From Lantana camara (lineage: Eukaryota; Streptophyta; Magnoliopsida; Lamiales; Verbenaceae), in NCBI GenBank assembly GCA_037501455.1, contig CM074861.1, positions 37,960,001 to 38,024,000 of the forward strand: a stretch of DNA of 64,000 nt, written 5' to 3'. Within the stretch, counting starts at the first letter, position 1; every line of letters starts with the position of its first letter. The notes beneath the pieces were generated by a model that saw only the letters and a list, made by a program, of their open reading frames with translations, did no database searches and was not told the DNA's origin. A program made the translations under genes and the position numbers. Below, piece after piece: positions 44,852-56,100 of this stretch.

Positions 44852-45439
44852 CGCTGATCATGACATGGTGGTGCCTTACCTAAGCACCTTAAAATGGATT
44901 CGCGAACTGAATCTAAGCCTTGATGATGATTGGAGGCCATGAACCGTAGACGGTCAAGTTGCAGGGTTAGTTTCTTTTCTACATTTGCAAATAACCATTG
45001 ATTTGCTGTAAAATTTTTTTTGAAAAAATGACTAATTCCTTGCAGATACACATTGAATTACAAGAACAACCAAGCGTATCTCACTTTCGCTATACATTTT
45101 CTAGGTGTTCGTCCATTTTCATTGAATGATGTGAAGTACATTATTAAGTTGAGAAGATCAATACACTTGGGATAATTACGATTTACGAATCCCCCTATGA
45201 GGTTTAACCGGACAAAACAAACCCTCATAGTTGTAATTTTCTCACAGTGTTTTTTAAACTTTTGAACAAACCTCTGGAAGTTATTGGAAACTTTTCATTT
45301 ATGAAAGTCTCATTTAAACTTTTCGTAACTATCCCGATAAACTTTAAATTTGCAGGGGGCAGGCCATACAGGTGCAGAGTACCTTCCTAAGGAATGTTTT
45401 GCAATGCTTGAGAGATGGTTGTCTTCCTTCCCGCTCTAG
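44852..45439 (+). pseudogene. Serine carboxypeptidase-like copy 1, last three exons
   Basis: Exon 44852-44965 follows TTTTCTTCAG and encodes [19 protein letters not shown], the SCPL segment with the catalytic Asp (GDHDMVVP in relatives; here Gly is Ala), then [10 protein letters not shown], a TGA at 44940 where relatives have Trp, and VDGQVAG. Exon 45046 onward, after TTCCTTGCAG, encodes GYTLNYKNNQAYLTFA. The last exon, 45356-45439, encodes GAGHTGAEYLPKECFAMLER with the catalytic-His motif GHT, then WLSSFPL and TAG. The first base completes the Ser codon started at 9404-9405. The TGA and the interruption by about 35 kb of inserted DNA argue for a pseudogene. Confidence 0.8.
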
Positions 45440-45560
45440 CCAGTCACAAATTGCTGTTGCTTTTCCGAAGATTATTTCCAAAATATGCATAATAAACATC
45501 CAGTACTTTGTATTTCTGTTTGTTTGTACTGTCTCACTAATACTGAAGTTGTAATTTCAG
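45440..45560 (+). other. 3' flank of SCPL copy 1
   Basis: About 120 bases between the SCPL stop codon and element D. It contains AATATGCATAATAAACATCC, where AATAAA at 45487-45492 could be a polyadenylation signal for the SCPL gene. Confidence 0.35.
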
Positions 45561-45714
45561 TGTTAGAAGATTAGTACAAATCTCGGGATTGATTTAGTTG
45601 CCTTCGATAGGAGATTTATTTTCCCTGATTTATAGGGAACTTAGGCTATTTATCTTTGATTGTGTAATCAGTTTATTTTTTCAGAAATACAATTCTAAAC
45701 CTTACACTCAAACA
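45561..45714 (+). mobile_element. 5' LTR and primer site of Ty1/copia element D
   Basis: A 154-bp LTR starting TGTTAGAAGATT and ending CACTCAAACA, preceded by TTCAG (45556-45560). It is followed directly by TGGTATCAGAGC (45715-45726), complementary to initiator tRNA-Met. The copy at 50364-50517 differs at four positions by eye. The very short LTR and the protein type suggest the Ale-like group; that is inference. Confidence 0.9.
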
Positions 45715-45827
45715 TGGTATCAGAGCAGAGTTTCGATCCATGAGACTCAGCCAAACATCATCGTCTCCAACCTTTTCCCAAACCAATTAGCCAAAAACCA
45801 AGAAAATAACACTGTAAAACCAAAACC

Positions 45828-47189
45828 ATGGCAGAAGAATCAGGGGCAAAAATCGAACCAACCAACACAGATCTCTCGATCCAAATTGCAAATCTGTTGA
45901 AAACCAATACCCAACCACAAACAAACCTGTCCAATTTCGACAATCTGTCGATTGGCTTCAAGTTAACCAATGACAACTATCCCGTATGGGCAAGGCTGAT
46001 GAAGATGGCCATTGGGGGAAGGGGATGCCGCTCACATCTAACCGGAATTCCTGATCCTCCGCACGAAACCGACCCGACATATGATCAAGGGGAACAAATA
46101 GATCAAAATGTATTCACTTGGATTATACAAAATATTGAAGTAAATCTAGTGAATAATATTTTACATTACTCGACAGCAAAAGCCCTATGGGACGGACTTG
46201 CAACCACATATGGGAGTGGTTCGGATCCGTTACAGCTCTTCGATCTCCACCGACGAGCAAACACGCAGAAGCAAGGGCAAGATAGTCTAGAGGACTTCTG
46301 GAACAAGCTCCAATCGATATGGACCGCTATCGATCGGAAACAACCCAACCCCATGAAGTGTCCCGAGGACATCACCATCTACAACCGGATCACCCAAGAG
46401 CATCGCCTTTACCAATTTCTGACTGGTATAGATGAAAAGTTCGATCCCATAAGGAGAGACCTCCTGAAACAGGAAACGAAGCCCTCGCCGGAGTCGGCCT
46501 ACGCCACCATCAGACGAGAGGTGGCCCGCCTCCAAATTATGAAAGCAGCAACCGGCGGCGAAGGCGACTCCCATGGCATCGGATCTGGGCTTGCTGCAAA
46601 AAGGGAAACACAGGGAAGGTTCGAGAAACAGGGGCGCTCAGACTTCACCGGACGTTCCGGAGACGCCGGCCGGAGAAACTCCTCATCGCGCGAGGACCGA
46701 GAACAGATCGTGTGCGGGCACTGTGGAAAACCCAAGCACTCAATTGAAGAGTGCTTTGAGATTGTGGGATTTCCGGATTGGTGGCCAGGAACCAAGAAAA
46801 CCGTCGCCGGAACGGCGAAAAATGGAGGCAACAGAAAGGCTCACATCGCCATCTCTGAAAATCGGGCAGACGGCAAAGAGGGAGAGAAGCAACACGGCGG
46901 CTCCGCCGCCACCATAGGCTTCGTCGGCCGTGAGGGAGAAGCCGGTACGGCGACAGGCGGAGCCCGGCGAGCCAATTTGGTCAGGCTTGATACAGCGGCG
47001 GAAATGGAACACCGAAGTGGAGGTAATGGGTTTGGGGGTAATGACCCAAACCCTAGTGATTTATTTTTTAAGTCTCCAAATTCTCCCTTAATTACAAAAC
47101 AGCCCCATAAAAAGGAAAATTGCAGTTGTACCCCACTTTCCACTATTTCTGACAAAAGGGCCCTCCTCACTCAAAAACTATCACCTTGA
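45828..47189 (+). CDS. Gag region of element D
   Basis: An open frame of 453 codons beginning MAEESGAKIEP, about 110 bases after the primer site. It has the copia Gag domain (NDNYPVWARLMKMAIGGRGC, LWDGLATTYGSGSDPLQLFD, SLEDFWNKLQSIWTAID, DITIYNRITQEHRLYQFLTG) and a zinc knuckle CGHCGKPKHSIEEC at about residues 289-302. It ends at a TGA (47187-47189). The frame then continues directly into protease and integrase, so this stop is best read as a nonsense mutation (Trp codon in relatives). Confidence 0.85.
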   Translation: MAEESGAKIEPTNTDLSIQIANLLKTNTQPQTNLSNFDNLSIGFKLTNDNYPVWARLMKMAIGGRGCRSHLTGIPDPPHETDPTYDQGEQIDQNVFTWIIQNIEVNLVNNILHYSTAKALWDGLATTYGSGSDPLQLFDLHRRANTQKQGQDSLEDFWNKLQSIWTAIDRKQPNPMKCPEDITIYNRITQEHRLYQFLTGIDEKFDPIRRDLLKQETKPSPESAYATIRREVARLQIMKAATGGEGDSHGIGSGLAAKRETQGRFEKQGRSDFTGRSGDAGRRNSSSREDREQIVCGHCGKPKHSIEECFEIVGFPDWWPGTKKTVAGTAKNGGNRKAHIAISENRADGKEGEKQHGGSAATIGFVGREGEAGTATGGARRANLVRLDTAAEMEHRSGGNGFGGNDPNPSDLFFKSPNSPLITKQPHKKENCSCTPLSTISDKRALLTQKLSP

Positions 47190-48935
47190 ATAATTGATTG
47201 TGATGCAACGAACACGATGACATTTGATTATTCAGATATTCTTGAACCTTGTACACCCGAACAATCCTATATACAAGCAGCCAATGGAGCCTGGATGGAG
47301 GTTAAAAATGAGGGAAAAATTTTATTTAACCAGAAGATAACATTGAATAACTGTCTCTATGTGCCTTCATTATCATGCAAGCTGCTGTCTGTTAGTCACC
47401 TGACAAGTGAACTCAATTGCACTGTTCTGATATATCCTCGCTTCTGTCTTATACAGGACATTCATACGAAGGAGATAATTGGGCGTGGTACTGAGCGCGA
47501 GGGACTTTACTACATTGATGAAGTGGATATCCCGTCCAAAGCTCTCTTAACCAAAGGCACCCAAGACACTCAAATTTGGCTCTGGCATCGTCGACTTGGA
47601 CACCCATCCATTGGGTATCTCCGATTGTTATTCCCTACTTTATTTCAGAATAAAACGCATGTTCATTTTCCTTGTCAAACATGCTCAATTGCTAAGAGTC
47701 ATAGGACCACTTTTAAACCCACAAACACTCGGGTTCAGACAGTTTTTTCCTTAATCCATTCTGATGTTTGGGGCCCTGCCCCGGTGACTAGTCATAATCG
47801 ATTTCAGTATTTTGTGTTATTTATTGATGATCATTCTCGCATGACTTGGGTTTATTTTTTGAAACACAAATCTGAAGTCTATGAAACTTTTTTGAGATTT
47901 TTTAATATGATCCAAACCCAGTTTAAACACAAAATCCAGATTCTTAGATCAGACAATGGGAGGAAATATGTGAATCAGAAAATGGGGGATTTTTTCCAAA
48001 CTCATGGCCTTGTTCACCAAACTAGCTACCCAAATACACCACAACAAAATGGTGTCGCTGAACGAAAAAACCTGACCCTGCTCGAAATATCCCGGGCCCT
48101 CATGACTGAATCCCAAGTACCAAAACACTTCTGGCCCGAAGCCATAACCACTGCCACATATCTTACTAACCGGCTGCCCACTAAAACTCTTAACCACCAA
48201 ACACCCCTATCCGTCCTGGAAACACAAACACTAGTACCACCTCATCTCACCATGCCACCTCGAATCTTTGGTTGTTCAGTGTTCGTACATATTCCTAAAC
48301 ATGAAAGGTCCAAACTTGACCCGTGTGCAGTTAAATGTGTCTTTGTTGGGTATGCCCCTAACCAGAAGGGATATCGATGTTATGACCCTGTGACACGCCG
48401 AATCCATGTCACGATGGACTGTGAATTCCTAGAAACGGAGTATTTCTATCAGAATCCTCAAAGGGTTCAGGGGGAGAATGAGGATGATCCCTTTGTCTGT
48501 TTGGATATATCAGACACTGCTGCAGAGCCGCCACAAATCGAGCTCAGTACCATCTCCAATGACCCTCCTCCGAATGATGTCCGACCTGAGGTAATGATAT
48601 CTGAGAACCCTTCTTCTGAGTCTGATAATATTGATGATAACTCAGTTGCAGTTAATCCCGTTTCTGATGACACAGAAAGCCACAGGTATACATTACCACA
48701 ACGGAGTAACAGGGGTGTTCCTCCAACTCGTTATTCCCCTGAGCATGTATCTCGAAATTCTAGATATCCAATGGGTAACATGATCAGGGGGAGTATGTCC
48801 GAAAGGGCAAAGGCATTTATGGTGACGCTTTACTCCGAAGAGATCCCCAGAACAGTTACAGAAGCCATGAAAAGAGGAGAATGGTCTGAAGCCATGGAAA
48901 CTGAGATGAGTGCCCTGATCAAGAATGGAACTTAG
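47190..48935 (+). pseudogene. Protease and integrase of element D
   Basis: Right after the stop, IIDCDATNTMTFDYSDI occupies the place of the copia protease site (D-S-G-A-T in relatives; here the Gly is Asp, so it should be dead). GAG-pre-integrase zinc region: WLWHRRLGHPSIGYLR and CQTCSIAKSHR. Integrase core: HSDVWGPAP, YFVLFIDDHSRMTWVYFLKH, RSDNGRKYV and YPNTPQQNGVAERKNLTLLE. A variable Asp/Ser-rich linker follows, then the start of RT (EAMETEMSALIKNGT) and a stop at 48933. Confidence 0.85.
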
Positions 48936-50351
48936 GAAAAATGTGAGCTACCACCGGGAAAGAAACCAGTGGGGTGTAGGTGGGTGTTTACCATTAAACA
49001 CAAAGATTGATTACTCAGTAGCAAAGGGATATACTTAGACATATGGGATTGATTACTCAGAAACTTTCTCACCAGTGGCAAAGATTGATACGGTTCGGGT
49101 TCTTCTGTCAGTGGCAGCAAACAGAGACTGGCCCCTTCACCAGTTTGACGTAAAAAATGCCTTCTTATATGGAGACCTAACCGAAGAAGTGTATATGGAA
49201 GCACCTCTAGGATTTACAGATGGCTTCAAAAATAATAAAGTGTGCAGACTTCGTAAAGCATTGTATGGACTCAAGCAGTCTCCTCAGGCATGGTTTGGTA
49301 GATTCACGGTTGCATTGCAGAAGTATGGATACAGGCAGAGCAACTCTGATCATACCTTATTTCTCAAGCAGAGGGGAGAGCTGATCACGTGCCTAATCAT
49401 CTATGTGGATGATATGATCATAACGGGGAGTGATCAGGAGGAAATCGAGAGACTCAAAAGGAACCTATTCCAAGAGTTCGAGATGAAGGATTTGGGAGGT
49501 CTGAAATACTTCCTTGGGATAGAAGTTCTGCGGTCCAAACTAGGGATTTTCATTTCCCAGAAGAAATATGTTCTTGACTTGTTGGTTGAAACAGGAATGT
49601 TGGATTGTAAACCAGCAGATACTCCTATTCAAGTGAACCACAGACTCAAGTTGGATGAAGGCGAGGAACTAGCAGATAAAGGGAAGTACCAGCGGTTGGT
49701 TGGAAAGCTGATATACTTGTCACATACTAGGCCAGACATTGCCTATGCAGTGGGGGTGGTCAGCCAATTTATGCACCAACCACAGAAGAGTCACATGGAA
49801 GCCGTAACGAGGATCATACGGTATTTGAAAGGCACAGTGGAGATAGGAATTCTGTTTTGGCGACATGGTCACCTTGACATTGAGGCTTATACGGATGCAG
49901 ATTGGGCAGGTAACCCGAATGACAGGAGGTCCACCTCGGGATACTTTACATTAGTTGGTGGAAATGTGGTAACATGGAGGAGTAAGAAACAAAGAGTTGT
50001 TGCTCTCTCGAGTGCAGAAGCTGAATTCAGAGGCATAGCCAAAGCTGTAACAGAGATAATTTGGCTCAGGAAATTGATGCAGAGATTGGGATGAACCCGC
50101 GAGGTCCGAGCCTACTGAGATGTGACAATAAGGCCGCAATTAGTATCTCAGAGAATCCTGTGCAACATGACAGGACCAAGCACGTGGAAGTTGACCGGCA
50201 CTTCATAAAGGAGAAACTTGAGGATGGTACGGTGGCAATTCCATTCGTAAAGTCAGAGGATCAGCTTGCTGATCTCTTAACAAAGGTTATTCCCGTACAA
50301 GCATATCTGAAAGCATTGAGCAAGTTAAGAATCGACGATACCATTTCTTAA
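48936..50351 (+). pseudogene. Reverse transcriptase and RNase H of element D
   Basis: 48936-49074 is damaged: several stops, and the usual RT start motif with the KARLVAKG-type segment is mostly lost. 49075-50094 is open: DVKNAFLYGDLTEEVYMEAP, YGLKQSPQAWFGRF, YVDDMIITGSD with the catalytic DD, GGLKYFLGIEV, then RNase H with YTDADWAGNPNDRRSTSGYF and ALSSAEAEFRGIAKAVTEI. A frameshift near 50090 moves the end (CDNKAAISISENPVQHDRTK, VKSEDQLADLLTK) to another frame, ending at 50351. Confidence 0.85.
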
Positions 50352-50517
50352 CTTGAGGGGGAGTGTTAGAAGATTAGTACAAATCTCGGGATTCATTTAG
50401 TTGCCTTCGATAGGAGATTTATTTTCCCTAATTTATAGGGAACTTAGGCTATTTATCTTTGATTGTGTAATCATTTTATTTTTTTAGAAATACAATTCTA
50501 AACCTTACACTCAAACA
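50352..50517 (+). mobile_element. Polypurine tract and 3' LTR of element D
   Basis: CTTGAGGGGGAG (50352-50363) is the polypurine tract. The LTR (50364-50517) ends CACTCAAACA and is followed by TTCAG (50518-50522), matching the 5' flank. Element D is therefore a complete 4957-bp insertion by reference to its own ends. Confidence 0.92.
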
Positions 50518-50522
50518 TTCAG

Positions 50523-51038
50523 TACTAATGAAGAGTGTGAATTTAATTAGCTAATTTCTGCAAAGTATATTATATCAAAAGCGATCATTGTCACATCTCA
50601 TGTGCGACCTATAAGTTAGAGGGCGTCGGTGACCCCCTAATCATGATTAGTAAATCGTAATTATCTCTATAAATATAATATATATTTTGACTCTATGGAG
50701 TGGAGAGTAGAGGAACCATTTACCATTATAAGTCCTGTACACATATTATCCATATTAATAAAATCCAGCATTATTATACCATTCAATAGTTTAATAATCA
50801 ATTGCCAACGGCTTTGGCTTGCGTACATTTTCCATTACCAACATCAATATGTAAACTTTAATCTTAAAAATGGACATATCTACCGTAACAACTCTTTTTA
50901 AATTAAGCAATTTAATTATATCGCCTTCAATCTGGATGTGATCATGATTTGATTTTCTCATGCTATATACAAGCAATATGTTGAGCCAGTCTTTTGTAAA
51001 TCTCATGTGATTAACCAATTATCAGCGAAGAAAGTAGG
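50523..51038 (+). promoter_or_regulatory. Region upstream of SCPL copy 2, with candidate TATA box
   Basis: No coding frame. CTCTATAAATATAATATA near 50664-50681 is a TATA-like site about 370 bases before the first Met of SCPL copy 2. The interval between the two SCPL copies, excluding element D, is only about 700 bases, consistent with a tandem arrangement. Confidence 0.35.
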
Positions 51039-52532
51039 ATGAGAGTCATGAAACTTGTGTTGTCCTTGTCCCATTTGGTTGTTTGGTTCTTGTGCTTGTA
51101 GCCTTGTAGTCATGAATACCGGAAGATCGCAGTCAATTATCAAAACTCTCCCGGGCTTTCCGGGACCGGGACCTCTACTTTTCAAGCTAGCAACTGTGTA
51201 TGAGAATTGTTACTAATTTCTCAATTATTCCTGGTTGTAACTTGGCTATCTACTTGTATTTTGGAAAGTGGTATTTTCTTGAGAGTTGTGTGTCTGTCTT
51301 ATATATAACTAATGTAATGAGATTGGTGGTTTACTCTCTTTGTCTCTCTCTCTCTTTGAAAATTTACCAAAAAGTTGTGCTTAAGCTACTCTGATAATGT
51401 GTAGGTCCATTGGCTTTTGATTTAGCAGCTTTTGATGGAAGCTTACCTTCCTTTGTTATAAATCCATATTCATGGACTAAGGTTCAGAGGCTGCTCTGCT
51501 CTTCTTCCATGTTTAATTTCCAATGACTGCTGTTATACTTTGCCATGATTCAATGACGTGATATATACACTATGTTCCAGATTGCTAATATAACATTCAT
51601 AGACTCCCCTGTTAGAGATGGATTCTCCTATGCCACAGCGGCACAAGGTTACATCAACTCCGACACTAAAAAAGCAAACTATGATCTCTTTTTTTTTTTT
51701 TTCTTATTTTGAGTAACGAAAACTTTAAACAGGATTTAAAGGGAAAACAAAAATTTGCTCCTAAAATAATTACAATACCCCTAAGTTATAACCTAGCAAT
51801 TACAAAACAGGTGTTAATTATTTGTAATTTTCAGTGTGTTTATCATAACTCTTGTACAAACCGGGGTGTTTTTTTTAATTTCTCAACTAGATTTTTTATT
51901 TTTTGGTAATTAGATCAAACTTCCGGGGGTTTTCCTAATTTTAATTTTGTTGGATCACCCAAAGTTTTTTGAAGAAATCCTCTGTATATTGGTGGTGACT
52001 CTTATGGAGGCAAAATTGTGCCCATGGTAGCTCTGGAATATATTATACCTCCCCATTTACAGGTAAATTAATCGACTAATTAGTTCCAATGCTTACCCAC
52101 TAAATGCAGTGCATGCATCCAACCTGCAGCTGGCACATTTTGGAGCCAAAACGCAATCTTAGGTATCTGAAATATAATGGTTTTGAATCAGACAAACTAA
52201 GACTACTCGTAGAAAATTATCCAATTGATCTCATCTTCCCAGTCTTAACATATTATTTAAGACAGTTTACATCTATTATTCCCAAGTTTTAGTTCGACAA
52301 AATTACAAATTATTCCCACTTATGTTCCTGCTAAAAACATTTCCCATTAATAATTAAGCAATCGGAGTATTCTTGAAAACTTATAATAAAATTTGTAATT
52401 ACGGAAAATGCATCTTTATCTCCCAATTCTTGGAGTTTTTGTCATATTTAAGGGCAGTGTCTTGTTGTTTACAGAGTTATATTTATGTTACATCTTATGT
52501 GTGGGCAAATGATCAAACTATTCTAGAAGCTT
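51039..52532 (+). pseudogene. Serine carboxypeptidase-like copy 2, decayed
   Basis: 51039 starts MRVMKLVLSLSHLVVWFL, signal-peptide-like. After a +1 shift comes SIIKTLPGFPG, the SCPL mature start. Exon 51405-51481 encodes PLAFDLAAFDGSLPSF and PYSWTK. Exon 51581 onward, after TATGTTCCAG, encodes IANITFIDSPVRDGFSYATA (relatives VGTGFSY). About 51950-52062 encodes YIGGDSYGGKIVPMVALEY with the catalytic Ser (GDSY), with a frameshift just upstream in a T run. 52104-52162 encodes WHILEPKRNL. 52475-52532 encodes YIYVTSYVWANDQTILEA and a stop. The exon with the oxyanion-hole GGPGCS motif, the TDxN region and everything after LEA are missing. Confidence 0.8.
52236..52474 (+). repeat. Intron duplicated between SCPL copies 1 and 2
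   Basis: This intron closely matches 8820-9102, including TTCCCAAGTTTTAGTT, CAATCGGAGT / CGATCGGAGT and TTTGTAATTACGGAAAATGC, up to the acceptor TGTTGTTTACAG. Intron similarity, not only exon similarity, shows a tandem duplication of the gene. Confidence 0.75.
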
Positions 52533-53125
52533 GTTAGTGTGTCAATTATGCCTTTTAATACTGTAATTTTTCTCCCGTAATTAATTAACTGAAAATATAT
52601 TTAATTGTGCTTAATTTTGAGTTTATAGGTTTGTTGATGCAGAAATTGAAAATTAAGGTAAAATTGGATCAGAAGAAGCAATAAGTGTTGGAAAAGACCC
52701 AAGCCGTGATCATGACTAAAGGATGATGTAGCTGTCAGCTCACCATGGTGAATAGTTGCGACTGACTTTACTTTTTGAGTTTAATTTTAACTTGCCTCTT
52801 ACTTTATTCAGAATTGTGTGTCTCTAGACTGAATTTGATGATTAGTGGACTTGCTAAAAACCCCTTTTACCTTGGGATATGTGTGGTCAACTTGCAAAAA
52901 GAGTGTTTTATATTTTTTATTGTGAAGAAAGGCAGGTTCATTAGACAAGGAGGAAAGAAGAAAAGAAGAACGACAGCTACAACTGAAGAAAAACGGGGGT
53001 CGAACCCCTGTTATGATTAATAACAAGAATCCCTTCTCTCTTCTCCCTTTTTAATTGAAGTTCATGAATATTTTGTGAAGAAGATTAACCCATCTTTTGT
53101 AGATAGTTTGAGATGGTTAATTTCT
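52533..53125. other. Intergenic sequence
   Basis: No supported gene. The overlapping frames at 52775-53026 are short and lack motifs. The stretch 52640-53110 (GATCATGACTAAAGGATGAT, GGGGGTCGAACCCCTG) resembles retroelement LTR debris but its borders are not visible. Confidence 0.3.
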
Positions 53126-56100
53126 GTAACAACCCTGATTTGGGGCCAAGGAGAAATAGGTAAGTAAAGGGTTAGAAGAAAACTTTTATAATCTCAATCC
53201 ATTATACATTGCATTTTATCTGAATTATGTGCTTTTATGTCTCGATTATTGAATATTATTTCGTTATGAGACTCATATCACTATTCATCTATCGAGCCTA
53301 ATCTTCATATATTCCTCCTGAAACCTTAGAAAATTAGATCTCACATTTTTCGGATTTATATCCTAACTTTTGTTATCCCGATATATATCTTGAGATTTGT
53401 TAGCCAAAATTTCCCATTATGTCCCTAGGTACTATTCATTTCCTAAATGTAGAAATTTTTCGAGATACTTTTACCTGTCAACTATAGAAATCAAATGAAT
53501 CCTTGAATTATTTCATGAATTTCGGTAACCTTCTCGAGCCCTAATTTTTATTCTAACTCCTGTAGTATCGAAAACCGTCTGGAAACCCTAGTTTCGAGTA
53601 TTTAGTATTCAAACATTTTCCCTATTCAATATTATAGTCAAAATGATCCTTGAATTATTTTATAAATTTTAGAACTTTTTTCAAACACTAGTTCAAATCC
53701 TAGCTCATTTTAAAAAAATTTCTTATTTTTCACAAAGTACTATTCCCGCCGTAAAAACTAACTTTTAAACTGCACGGCGTTTTATATCCGATATTGTACT
53801 CAAAATAATCCTCAAATTATTTTATGAATCATGACCATTTTCTCGAAAATTAATTTTCATCCTAACTTCATTTTATGCATTTTATCATATTTTTCAAAAT
53901 TCCAAACGCTTACTACTTTAACTTGAAACGTTTAAACGTCAAGTGTTTATATTCATTAGAAAGCTCTTTCGATTCTCTTTCTTTTGTAGTTTTTCCCACT
54001 TCAAACTCTAACCTAGAGATTCATGAAAATTTGAAGTATTATTTACTACCTATTTTTGAATTAATTTTATTTAATGTATTTTTGTTGCATTTATGAAGTC
54101 ATACATGTATACCTAAGCCTTACATCACATAAACACCTAAGTATACACCTAAATACTTTACAAGAATACACCTAGTTACCCTATCTTGTGACTCACACCA
54201 CTAACTATTCAAAAATACCATACGTATAAATACATCTCCACAATTCATTTCCAAGATCACACAATTTCTTCACTCTTTCTCCCTTAGGTTCGAACTCCCT
54301 CAGTCTGTCTAAGGTATGAGTCATTTAATTTTATTATTTCATGATTTATGATACGTTCTTAGGGTATTATGAATATAGCATGCTTTGATTTAATTAATTT
54401 ATGCCTTTAGAAATTTTATTTTATGAATTATATGCATATTTACTAGTTTTATGAAAATGTGGTTACATATATGAATTTTATTTAATTAAATGCATGCTTT
54501 ACAATATGATATAATGTTATTATGTGTTTAAATATTCATGATATTATTTGATTAAATTCATGCCTAGAAGAATTTATTTAGAATTATTTTATGATTAAAG
54601 TTACATAAAGTGCTACATTTTAAGTTTAATTACATGTTATGAATATAAAATTTGTTAGACATGTCATGAACTTTTATGAACACATTATTAGTCTAAGAAC
54701 ATGTTCTTGGTGTTCTTGGACAAATACATGTGCACGTACGACAATGTGTGAATGTATGTGTTTAATTTTATGTTATAAAGCATGTAATTCTTAGAAAATC
54801 AAATAGTAAATGTTTTCAATAGCAATTTTGACTTTTGGTCAACATTTTACTTAAATAATTCAGATTTCACTTAAATATAATTATAAATTGAATTTTTAAA
54901 AATATAAAGAAGGATTTTTATCCTAATTTTCCAAAATCGACGATTTTGCAAACATTTTCCAAATCATGCCCTAAATTGCCAAATTAGCCTTAATTTATCA
55001 TTTCAAACTCATAATTAGACTCATAATTTGATTAATAAATATTTGGTTAGCTAAATAATTCACAAACACTATGTGATTAAGGAAAATCCGATTAAACGGT
55101 TAAATTAGGGTTTACCGGGTTTTTCTAACGTGTTACTCTTTTAAGTGTGAACACTATGTACTTTATGTGCTTAATTGATTAGAATAATACGAAACTTAGT
55201 CCTAAACCTGAAGTAGTTAATACTTTCAGGCGAAATTAGGACCAAGCAATGGAATCCACACGACTTTGTCTGACTACCGATATTAGGTGAGGGTTAAAAT
55301 GTTTTCAACTGGAATCATGTTATACATATGTATCTATATAAAATTATTTTCAAAGCCTACCTATTATTTATGAATTATTACCCTATATACATAATACTAT
55401 ATACCATATCCCTTTCTAAAGGGAAAAATACTTTTATGCCAGAATCAACGTTTTATTAGGACACTATATACTTTAAGTCCACTTTATCAAAACATTCATT
55501 CCTGACAAGCAAGCAAAATATTTTATCCTTGTTATTATTATGGGCTCCAATTGTAGCCGTATCAAATAACCACCCTGAAGGTATCGGCGAGGGTTGTTAT
55601 TGTGCGAACTGCCACCAGCTCTTGGAAGTGGTTTAATTGGAGGTTAGTTACTCCACACCAAGAGATACGGGAGACAATCTCCCAGGGAACGGTACTTCCC
55701 GATTATTGATTATCGTCCCTAGGTGTATCTCCCCTATGTGACAACAAGGAGTAGCAGAGGTGTTATCATATTGGGTTTATTAAAGTATCGGTGCTATGAT
55801 CACCGCCGTTACTGTTTTGACCAAATTTTAAGGAGTTGCGGGCATTAAAGTTTTTATTACAAACGGTTCATGTTTTCACAAACTTTTTCAAATTTCCCCT
55901 ATCCCTATTATTTCAAAAATCTATCATGAACCGGATTATATTGCTATTATTTTAGACCAAGATCTTCTTGATCCTATATGTATGTATATGTGTATATTAT
56001 ATATGTATATATATAAGATATTATCCACATCGCCTATTTTAAAATACATGGTTTCAAGAATCAAGGGAACAATACCTAGAGGTATCTTGAAGTATTAAGG

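Noticed and set aside
46499..47170. Minus-strand frames of about 90-110 residues opposite element D Gag
   Set aside because: Antisense to the zinc-knuckle part of Gag, with no independent support.
52980..53000. GGGGGTCGAACCCCTG as part of a tRNA gene
   Set aside because: It resembles a T-arm but there is no cloverleaf, A box or acceptor stem around it.
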